64,000 nucleotides of DNA from Datnioides undecimradiatus (Eukaryota > Chordata > Actinopteri > Lobotiformes > Datnioididae). The stretch is from assembly GCA_008933995.1 (NCBI GenBank), contig WARS01000016.1, positions 11,465,848-11,529,847 on the forward strand, given 5' to 3'. The position numbers were made by a program, and so were the translations under genes. The notes under the pieces are model-generated. The model made no database searches. It was given only the letters and a program-made list of their open reading frames with translations, and was not told the DNA's origin. Position 1 is the first letter of the stretch. Every line of letters begins with the position of its first letter. Below, one piece after another: positions 1 to 10,062 of the stretch.

Positions 1-394
1 CTTACTAAACGCTCACCGAGAGACACTGCACTGTTGGCCCTGTTTTAAATTTTAGATGTGATTTGGACAGATAAATGCATGATTTATGGTTTCATGGCCG
101 AAGGTAGATCTTCTTGTCCCACTGAATTTCTCCATGTCAGACTCAGCCATAATGAGTAAGAGTTATTGTGGTTTTATTGACCAGGATATTGTCTAATGAT
201 CCAGTAATTTCTAAATTTATTTCCAGCCTTTCCCACATTTTTTAGTATGTCTTAATTCTCTACCTCACATTTTCTCTGTGCCTATTTATTTTCCTCTCCA
301 CTCCATCATCTCTTTATCGTTTTCTCTGTCACACTTATTTTATTCTATTAACTATTATCTTGCTTAATCACCTCACATTTTCCCGTCACCCCAG
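1..394 (+). other. ppp2r2c: ppp2r2c intron, 3' part
   Basis: AT- and pyrimidine-rich sequence ends in a good acceptor (TTTTCCCGTCACCCCAG). No exon, RNA gene or repeat was recognised in it. Confidence 0.85.
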
Positions 395-3300
395 CTGATG
401 TCATCTCTACGGTGGAGTTTAACCAGACGGGGGACCTCCTGGCCACGGGGGATAAAGGTGGCCGAGTGGTCATCTTCCAGAGAGAGACTGAGGTCGGTCT
501 ATCATGTTAGACTAGAAATATCCACGAACACAATGGCTTTCCACAGTGGTGTTCTTTCTATTCTCTCTTTACACATAAATGTTCATTCAAAGCTGTGTTT
601 TCTTCACTGTTTGCCCTGGACAGTCTAAAGGGGAGTCAGAAGACGCGGGGGAGACGGGGGACTCTGGGGAGTACAATGTCTACAGCACGTTCCAGAGCCA
701 CGAGCCAGACTTTGACTACCTGAAGAGTCTGGAGATTGAAGAGAAAATCAACAAGATCAGATGGCTGCCGCAGCAGAATGCAGCACATTTCCTCCTGTCC
801 ACCAATGGTGAGAAACCAGTAAAACTGAGAGATCAACCATATTTCCCAGTTAGGACACAGCCCAACTAGTAGACCTTTGCACAGTTTGTACTAAGGGACA
901 AAAATCTTGAAAATGCATGGATTTTGTTTTTTATTAAAAATGACATTAGTGACATTAGTCCAAACTACCACCAAATCCCTGCATTATGATAGCCTGGCTT
1001 TATCTTCTGTTGAGAAAATATAACATCAAGCAAGTCACTGGAGTCATATTTGTGGATACAGAAGTGTCACTGACCTGTTAGTGTAACAGCTACAAACTAG
1101 TATCTGTCTGTGTAGCCAGTGTCCTGAAATCAGCGAATGAACTACACTTAAGAAAATTCAACAAGAAGAGGAAGAAATCATTATCAGGCTGCTCATCTGT
1201 TCATTGATGGCTGTTTAAGTTATCTGTTGCTTTATTGTTAGCTTTTCCCTGCACTTCTTTGGCTTCTTGTGATGTGCAAATCTTTCTGCCTGTCACAGAT
1301 AAGACCATTAAACTGTGGAAGGTGAGCGAGAGAGACAAGAGACCAGAAGGATACAACCTGAAAGATGAGGAGGGACGGCTCAAGGACATCTCTACCATCA
1401 CCTCTCTGCAGGTGCGCACACACATGCAAGCCCTGCACATGCACATCTTTATTTTAGCCAGTCAAGCACAATAAGTATCACTGTCTACTTCTCATTGCCC
1501 TCATATGATCCCTGACTCTCATGTCCTCTAATTCTGCCCCTTAGGGCTTTCTCGTTGTCATTCATCACTCCTTTGTTCCTTCCCTTCTATCTGTATTTTA
1601 GGTGCCAGTGCTGAAACCTACAGATCTGATGGTAGAGGTTCGTCCCAGGCGAGTGTTTGCCAATGGACATACATACCATGTTAACTCCATCTCAGTCAAC
1701 AGTGACGGGGAGACCTACCTGTCTGCTGATGACCTCCGCATCAATATGTGGCACCTGGGCATCACTGACCGCAGCTTCAGTATCCTTCCTAAATGTGACT
1801 CACTTTGTCGATGTCTCACACATTTTATTTTTAATGCTATTGTGCTCATAAATATAATCCCCTGCTTCCTATAACCGCATTGCTCACCTCTGATTTTTTT
1901 GGTGTAACATAATCTCTTACTGGAGAAGGTGGCTCAAATTTCCCTGGGTATGAAATTCCCAGAACAAAGTAGATCACATCTTTTTTCACTGCTATTTTTA
2001 ATTTGCGTCATCACAACTAATTCTGCAGCAGCAATGTGAAAATTATATCAGGATATTGCTGTAAGCAAAGAGAAATTTATAGCAGGAATCCCAACTGAAT
2101 GTCACTGATCCTTTTCCTACAGATTAAAGATGAAATTGTATAATTGTAGTTCATTAATATTTATGCGGTGCAGTTTAAATCCATTAAACCCATTTTCCAA
2201 GCCTAAAACAAATGTATGTTACATTGTTTAAAGGATAACCACATTTTTGAAGAAATATAACATTTTCATCAGTAAACCTCCTCCTTGAAAGTATAATGTT
2301 AAAACAAGGGATCACTGCATCCTTTGTATGTTAGTGTGCATGACTTGATCACATGAATTAATAGCGTTGATGTACATCACATGCAAGTATGCCACAATGT
2401 ATCCACATGCTCTCTGATGCTCTCTAATGCACATTCCATATATGGACTATATGCAAATTGTATGCTGCTGTAAAAAGCTACTGTAAAGAAATACCCACTG
2501 TTGAAATCTATTGTACAGTGTGTATTCGGCGGTTTTACCATTCAGTGCCTTTTAGCACTGAAATCCTTGTCTCAAATAAATCACACACACAATTCCACCT
2601 CCTTAAATATACATCCAGGTGAAATATATTTTACATTCCTGCTCATCTGAATCCATCCTAGATCTATATTTAATGTAAACAGCGCACAACTTTGTTTGGA
2701 TTCATGTTTCTATTAGAGTGCCGTGTACCAGGCTCAGAGGGTGTATTCAGCGCAGGCAGTAGCGTGTTGGATGGGTTGCGTTTGGTGATTTCCCATTCAA
2801 ATGGAAGCTGACCTAGAAAATTGTAGAGGCATCTATGGAAGAAGAGTTTAAATAATTCACTCAGCAGTACACTTTCTACTGAACCACACAGGACTACCAC
2901 AAATAGAACAGAGAGAGGAGCGGAGTGTGTGTGCATATTGGGGGTTGGTCAGGGAGCATTTTTTGGGTTGTTATTGGTGCATGGAGAACATAATGGTACT
3001 GAAAAACGAAACTGAAAACTGAAAAGGATGTTAGGTGAATCTGTAAGCATGCCTCCTACTGCATATCCATATACTCTGTTCATCATCAAAATCATCATAC
3101 TGTGTCTAACCTGGAATACCCCCACTCTGTTTTGAAATTCTTCTGAACGTGGTGCATGTGTCTCTGCGGTGTTTAATCCCTAACGGACCCCTTTTCTCAG
3201 ATATTGTGGACATCAAACCAGCCAATATGGAGGATCTGACAGAGGTGATAACAGCAGCGGAGTTCCACCCTCACCACTGCCACTTGTTTGTGTACAGCAG

Positions 3301-5049
3301 CAGCAAGGGCACCCTGCGCCTCTGTGACATGAGAGCCTCTGCACTCTGTGACAAACACACCAAATGTGAGCGTATGGTGGAGATTAAAGACCTCATTTGC
3401 GTCAATACAATTTTGCCTGAAGTGCAGCAGAATCTGTAATTATTTTTGTAAATAATCAGTAAATTACACCTCATCGTTCTGTCTTTGGTCAGTGTTTGAG
3501 GAGCCTGAGGATCCAGGGAGCCGATCCTTCTTCTCAGAGATCATTTCCTCTGTGTCAGATGTGAAGTTCAGCCACAGTGGACGCTACCTGCTGACCAGAG
3601 ACTACCTCACCGCCAAGGTGTGGGACCTGAACATGGACAAGGGCCCTGTGGAGACATACCAGGTGAGACAGCACATCAGTAACTCTTCCATGTGTTTCTC
3701 ATAGTCAGTATTACCTGTGCTTACTGAATGTATGTCCACTAATCGAGATGATGGAGCCTTCATTGCCCGAATTGTTGTGTCTGTTTTTAGCCACAAGTCT
3801 CTTTGACTTTATGTTAAATTCAGTTGAGTCAGTTGTTTTATAAACTGACAGAAAATGAATATATAACAGTTTTTATAACTTATTCATGGTTATCACAAAA
3901 ATGCACAAGTTATTAACTCCATTAACCAACATACAGTGGAGGATTTTGTGTTTTTATATCATCCCAAATTAAAAATCTTGCTCTTACTGCTGTCTTATTT
4001 TAGATAAAATCATAAATCTAATGGTAGACAATAATTAAAAATTATTTTTAGTTTGAGACCTTATTTTAGCTGTCATGCTCGATGTGTTGGTTGGTTGTAG
4101 TATTAACAGAAACACTGTGTATCTTATACAAGAGAAGCAGGAAGGAGATAAATATGTAGCCACAATTTGAACACCTGCAGTTTGCTGGAGATGATGTGCT
4201 CTGTATGTGGTCAATCCACTGGACCACCATGTATAAATGTGAATCTACCCAAGAAACTAAGCTTGACTGTCTCAATCATCCCTAGGTCCATGAATACCTA
4301 AGAAGCAAGCTGTGTTCCCTCTATGAAAACGACTGCATTTTTGACAAGTTTGAGTGTGTTTGGAACAGCTCAGACAGGTAAGTGGCAGAGATAAGGGGAG
4401 TAAAGGGTGGACAAAGTACAGTAGATTTGAGTCCATTTGAAAGCAAAAGAGGGAGAGTGTCAGTGTGTTTCTGCTGACAGTGATTCCCTAAATGCCCCGC
4501 CTCAGCCATTATCCGACATTTAAATCAATCCCAGAGACAAGCTTTGCAGAAATAAAATCAATCTCTGTGCCTTCAGTTTTGTCTTCCTCTTTTTCCACTT
4601 CCTCATCCATCCCTGAACCTTACTTTTACTTCACCATCTGCATTGCATTCACTCACCCTTCTAAACATAACACCTGATAATGTCCATCTCCTCTCCTCTC
4701 CTCTCCTCTCCTCTCCTCCTCTCCTCTCCTCCTCTCCTCTCCTCTCCTCAGCGTCATCATGACAGGGGCGTACAACAGCTTCTTCCGGATGTTTGACAGG
4801 GAGACAGGTCGAGGCGTAACCCTGGAGGCTTGGCGAGAAAGCAGCAAGCCTAGGGCTGTGCTTCGGACACGGCGAGTATATACTGGTGGTAAGCGTCGCC
4901 GTGGAGATGTGGGCGTTGACAGCCTGGACTTTGCCAAGAAAATCCTGCACATGGCCTGGCACCCATCTGAGAATATCATTGCCATAGCAGCCACGAACAA
5001 CCTGTACATTTTCCAGGATCGTGTCAACCCTGAGACACAGGCACAGTGA
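395..5049 (+). CDS. ppp2r2c: PP2A B55-gamma regulatory subunit (3' eight exons)
   Basis: This WD40-propeller B55 subunit directs the PP2A scaffold/catalytic dimer to its substrates. Coding exons read by splice signals and frame are 395-492, 624-807, 1299-1411, 1602-1779, 3201-3365, 3493-3662, 4286-4377 and 4752-5049 (stop TGA at 5047-5049). They join without a frame break into about 432 residues, against 447 in the whole human protein as I recall it. The missing N-terminus of roughly 20 residues must be left of the window, because the first exon begins inside an Ala codon. B55 landmarks are seen in order: [72 protein letters not shown] and [12 protein letters not shown]. The gamma paralogue is favoured over alpha, beta and delta by TSLQVPVLKP, PHHC and IMTGAYN, and by the wfs1 neighbour. 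The C-terminus (NPETQAQ) differs from the short human gamma tail. Confidence 0.96.
624..807 (+). CDS. ppp2r2c: ppp2r2c exon with an acidic insertion
   Basis: The exon opens after the acceptor ...TGGACAG and ends at ACCAATG|GTGAGA, splitting an Asp codon. Between the exon boundary and GEYNVYS it encodes a Gly/Glu/Asp-rich stretch ([10 protein letters not shown]). As I recall the human gamma sequence, the corresponding linker is about six residues shorter. The stretch falls in a loop between early propeller strands, so it could alter a surface; that is inference. The rest of the exon (STFQSHEP to FLLSTN) is highly conserved. Confidence 0.92.
1780..3200 (+). other. ppp2r2c: ppp2r2c intron (1.4 kb)
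   Basis: This intron runs between exons encoding DRSFN and IVDIKPANM. It is AT-rich and unique-looking. The short open frames at 2670-2936 (-) and 3149-3200 (+) have no recognisable similarity. Smaller introns of the gene (493-623, 808-1298, 1412-1601, 3366-3492, 3663-4285, 4378-4751) likewise show nothing except the CTCCT repeat. Confidence 0.85.
4688..4750 (+). repeat. (CTCCT)n/(CTC)n pyrimidine repeat in a splice acceptor
   Basis: An almost pure run of CTCCT units with a few CTC slips directly precedes the CAG acceptor of the last ppp2r2c exon, so it serves as that intron's polypyrimidine tract. The other strand is pure purine (GGAGA)n. Confidence 0.95.
4752..5049 (+). CDS. ppp2r2c: ppp2r2c last coding exon
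   Basis: This exon encodes the last propeller blades: [15 protein letters not shown], then a basic GKRRRGD linker, then [14 protein letters not shown] and [11 protein letters not shown], ending PETQAQ. The CTC of the final repeat unit and the AG acceptor sit directly against a pure pyrimidine CTCCT repeat. The opposite strand reads open for 273 codons across this exon, which is a shadow of the repeat and exon and not a gene. Confidence 0.95.
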
Positions 5050-7640
5050 CAGACAGAGACAAGGACAGCGGCAGACACAGCGCTTTCATTGATTGTCACA
5101 GACAGTGACCCAAATATAGTTGTAGAGAAGGCGTAGAGAACGGGCGGCCTATGAAAGAAGATTAACAGATCACAGCCAAGCTGTTTCACAACATGCTGAG
5201 ATGCAACATCTGTTTGTGTTGATAAATGATTGGATTCACGATAAAATGACCAGACTGTTAATTTCTTTGCTCCCCAAGGAGAAGGTGTATGATCACTTCG
5301 GTTCAACACTGAGACAAACTGATGTCTGCAGCACCCATCAGGACATGTTTTTGGTTGCATTCCTACTTTTTGAAGATGTTTGTGAAACTGTCCCACTGTA
5401 AGGGCAGCAAAAGAGGTGCGGGGACACCTCTGCATCTGCAATGACTCAGTGCTGTTGACCACACAATCTTGCACTCTTCACTGACGTGCTCTGGTACCTT
5501 ATGACACAAAAATGGAAGATCCTTATTGGGAAGCAAAAGAGAAGGAATGATTCTACAGATAATTGGATTGTAGATTCCCAATGACCCAATACTACAATGA
5601 ATACTAGACAGTGCACCTCAGTCTAAGCAGTTTTTTCACTATTGTGGAACATTAGAAGAGTTATTATTGTACAGTTCTTCACAACAACAACACGTTTTTT
5701 TCTCCCTCTATTGGATGATGGCAGCAGCTGAACATCTTCAGAGCAGTGCTCTTGGAGACAGTGTGCATAAACGACCCATAATCTTTCGCCTATTCACTTT
5801 GCAATAACAGCACTAAGAAAAACACAGTGCAGCTGTATTCCTGCTTGAAAAACATGAGCTCTTCTTCTACAGGTATACACTCTTTTTACTGTTTGCTGTA
5901 AATATTCTGTGTTCCTTTTTTTAAGGTGGTACCAATTTTGGTTCCGGAGAGCTTAAAGATGCATTTTGTCTAGTAGAGTACACTGCAGATGAGCCTGGAA
6001 TCTCATATATAGAACAGTTGCAAAATAACATTATTACAGTTAAAAATGTGGGGGCTTTTTTTTTTTTGCAGCAGATGGGTATTGCTGTAAAGCAGATGTG
6101 GTGATATGTGCACAAACCAACACTTGCTGCTTTGTCATGTATATTAGGCCAGTATTGGGTTAGACTGTTGCACCAATCCATTGTCCATCGTCTGCCAAGT
6201 ACTAAATTACTGAAAATAAGAAAGAGAATGTGTCAATGCCAAGTTAACATATGCTCAAACTGAGGCAAATTGGTGATCAAATGTAATGCCGATAAAATTC
6301 TAATTATTGTTAAGCATTAAGCCACGTTAAACTGGGCCATGTTCATTTGAAGGCACAATTTGAAGAAGTATCCTACAATCAAAAAAAAAAAAACTGAAAT
6401 GGAAGCACAGTGTTTCGGAACAAGGCCCCTGATTCAGCCAATCAAAGTTTTGGTCACAAAGCTTGTGTCCGGTGTATTTGAAAGTCAGAGATTAGCAGTG
6501 CAATAGCTCATTATGTACATTGCTGAAATGTCTTTAACATTAAAATCTATAATGTCGTGTGAATTTATCTTCATCACAGGTTTTAAATGTCATTATACCG
6601 TATACCTCACAGTGCCACATGCTACTCTGGGGTGCGACCCTCAAAGCCCAGGATGTTTAGCAGTAAGGCGATTTTCTGTGTTGGACTGAATTGTGTGACT
6701 TGGGCAAGATTTGATTGTTTACAGTGAAGTGCTTTGTTTTCAAGTGACCTTGGCCCCAATGGGGATTATTGTAAGTGGTCCTGATGTGTACTGTAACAGG
6801 TAGGGTTAAAGAGTCAGTGCAAAGAGGTGGAAAGAATCAAGTCTCTTTGCACTTTTTCAAAGTCTGACAAGTCTTCAACAGTTTCACTGTGTAAACCTTA
6901 ATTCCCAAGAAAAGAAGAAGAATTGTTAATACATGTGTTCCACTTGTCTGCTAACTCCTCACTTTTGCTCCTCTTTTGGTTTCAAAGTCACAATTCACAG
7001 ATATTTATGTTGCAACCTGTGGGCTATTGCTATGTTTTGGTCATCACTGTCCATCAGTGTTGTTGAATGCAGACACCAATCTTGCACTACGTGATTTTAA
7101 AAAGTCTACAAAATACAGCAAAATCTACCATGATGACAACCCACAAGATAATAGTTTACATAATGACAGGCCACCTAAAGCATTGTAACAGTCCCAGGGC
7201 TCAGTCCTCCAACAATGGGCTGTAGTTTAGAGCAGGTCAGTTATAATCACATCATACCCACCACATACTACAGGGTTTGTGAGGATTTGTGTTCAGGAGC
7301 ACAGCAGCAGCATGTTGCCATTACTCAATGCTACTAGCGTGTATATCTATCATACTTAAAAAAAAAAGACAAATCTTACAATAGAAAAAACATAACTCAA
7401 ATGAGGCGAATGAAAGGAATGTGCATTAATAAAATAATGTGAAATCAGACAAAAAATGTGTCACGTGGATCTTTTTATGTCTGTGTCTATTTTAAATGGG
7501 ACACCTTTTTTTATTTATCAATGAAACGCAGACTATGAATCTGAATCCAACCATCCAAGAGGGGAAAGACAAGCACTTTAATGGTCATTGCACGCTGCCG
7601 TAAACTCATCACTAAATAAAGAAGGCACTCAAATTCACAG
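5050..7640 (+). other. ppp2r2c: probable ppp2r2c 3' UTR and downstream sequence
   Basis: No open frame here has protein similarity. On the + strand, AATAAA hexamers occur at 7428-7433 and 7615-7620, and a cluster of three lies at 7944-7965. The 7615 signal would give a 3' UTR of about 2.6 kb. The true end cannot be fixed without transcript data. Confidence 0.45.
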
Positions 7641-8876
7641 TACAGATGCTTAACATGAATGATTGTCATTCACAGGTGAGAAGAGGTTGCAGTGTTCACA
7701 TACTCAGTCAAATTCACTCTCAAGCAAAACAAATATTTTCACTCTTAACACTCTGTTATTATGGAATGAACACTGTTCAGTGTTTTGTTGGTGTGCCTAC
7801 AGAGATACCACCCCCGAAAACCCTCTAGAAGTTAATGCATTCATCTATAATTTTCATTTTATCCTTCCCAGAGGAACGCATGAACTGTGAAGACTCGAGA
7901 CGTTTATATTTTTAAAAAATCACATTTAGATATCATCCCTTCCAATAAATCAATAAACCAATAAATTAAATGGCATCATGGGTCAGCAAAACATCACAAA
8001 TAGTAAGACCCATCACTGGGTCTATTTATGACATATATGCCATTTTTGGTGTATGCACATGTAAAACATACCATGAACCTGAGATTGCTGCTGCATTTAC
8101 TAACAAGTTTTTACCATAAACAGCCTCACTGCAAATGTAAAAAAAACTAGATCAGTGTTGGCTTTCCAGATGCTGTTTTATATGCATTGTAGCCAGAGGC
8201 ACAGGAAGATCTGATCATTAATTATAAAGACCAGAATGCTTTAAGACCACTTGGCTAAGAGCCACAAGGGTATATTCTGCCACACAACTAACGTAATGAA
8301 CAGCTAGAAATAAATAGGTAAATGTATATTTAAAAATGAAGAGAACACTCAAATTGCACATGCAAACATTTTTCCCAGTCGTGTAAGAAATGTCTTAATA
8401 CAAAAGCAGCAGCAACATTACTCTATCAAAGATAAATGGCATCTGAGAATATTAATTTAACAAATGTACAGTGTCTCTAAGCATCCAGAAGCCGTCAGTG
8501 CCAAACATTTTCTTCCCTGCACATTATGTGAAGCCATCAAATTACAGGCACTTGCTCAGTTCTTTAAGTTAATACTGAAAATTGATAATCGGCTTAACAG
8601 TTACTGTTTCAGTGTGTCTACAGTTGTTATCTGACTCTTCCTGAGCTGCTTTAGAAGTACATCAACTGACACAGTAAAATCTTTGTAAACTCATGCACAA
8701 ACAAGGAATTACTATACATATTAGATCATACATTAGATACTTCAGCACCTGAAAGAGCTGCAGATCCATGATAGATCACATTGTAAACAACACTATAAGT
8801 TACATTTGTAACATGATTACATCATAAGATAAAGACTAAGTTCATAATCATTATTACTTCAGCTTCCCTGTCTCTC
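7500..8876 (-). other. wfs1: probable wfs1 3' UTR
   Basis: This stretch follows the wfs1 stop codon on the - strand and is AT-rich and non-coding. The nearest clear - strand AATAAA (TTTATT on +) is at 7510-7515, implying a 3' UTR of about 1.4 kb. This end would cross the candidate ppp2r2c poly(A) site at 7615-7620. Confidence 0.4.
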
Positions 8877-10062
8877 TTAGGCAGTGATTTTTGCTGACAG
8901 GAAGGGAGAAAAGAAAAAATCAAATGCAAACTTTAGGGCTCTCATTGTGGTGCGTCTCCAGTCTCTCTCTATCTTTACCTGCCGGCCTCCAGTCAGCAGT
9001 GAAGAAACACAGTCCAGACAGTGGATAGCCTTCAACTCGAAGGCCGGAGCTCTGGCTCCTAGACGACCCTCCAGCTTGGTGCTAAACTCCACCATGTTAC
9101 CAGGATTTAGGTTTAGCAGAACTTGTCTGAACTCATGGCTGGCCATTAGGATTAAATCTCTGGCTGGGTCATCTGCACTTCCATCCTGTATCATCCCTAC
9201 TGTCACCTCAAAGCGGTAGCTGTCAAAGCGCTTGACATGGCAGGTGTTTTTAGCCAGAGCTTTGATCTGACACAGCTCTTCCTCTTCTTGCATTTGCAGC
9301 AGCAAGGGCAATGACATGGTAGCTGATGCTGGACCGGCTGCCAAAGAGCCAGCTGTTAAGTTTGCGACTGTAGCGTTTTTTGGCTCACATTTGGGATACC
9401 TCTCTCCATACAGGCAGCGCAGCCAATCTCCCATGAACACTGGCAACATGTTGATGACTGACTGAGCCCCGTTCTCCGTTTCAGCCACACGGACATGCTT
9501 GAAACGCCCCGTCCAGGTGACTCTGTGTCCATGCAGGTGGCTACAGAGGATCTGTGTTTGGGCCATGCCTTTGGTTTCCCAGGCAGGCGGCCCACAAGCA
9601 TGGCTGTACTGGTTCCAAGTAAGGGTGGAATTGTACACCTTCTGTCCCTCTGCATGGTACACATAGATAGAAAAGAACAGGATCACCATGGAGATACACA
9701 GTAAGATGAGTTTGACTGGGCCACGGTGGGTCAGTGAGCGGAAGACATCCAGAATTGACATGCTGAACCGTGTCCACAAGCGAAGAGTGACAGGGATGGC
9801 GCAAACTACCAAGGTCACAATCATCTTGGTCAGCTCCAGCTCAAGGAACCACTTGAAGAGCTGGATTAAGACCATGGCGGCAAGGCCAAAAGCCAGGACA
9901 GGCAAGGCAAACAGGAAGAGAAAGTAGGCCACACAGGTGCGGATTAGACCCACAGCCGATGAATTCTGGAGGAGCACCACTGAGAACTCACACCACATGA
10001 AGCACACCAGGTAAGGAACGAGGAAGCAGTAAGTCCCTCTGAAGCCACGCATCCTGGCCATG
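8877..10062 (-). CDS. wfs1: wfs1 last coding exon, final TM helices and luminal domain
   Basis: Codons from about residue 629 to 1023 encode further transmembrane helices (for example [20 protein letters not shown] and [18 protein letters not shown]), then the ER-luminal C-terminal domain. Possible N-glycosylation sites are YNST, KNAT and ANLT. Cysteine-bearing conserved motifs ([27 protein letters not shown]) are kept. Between KNAT and EEEELCQIK there are about 25 extra Ala/Leu/Gln-rich residues relative to human. The protein ends [12 protein letters not shown], a few residues longer than human. Confidence 0.96.

Noticed and set aside
4653-5474. 273-codon open frame on the - strand
   Set aside because: It is antisense to the last ppp2r2c exon and runs through the GGAGA repeat, giving repeated Arg/Glu; no protein similarity.
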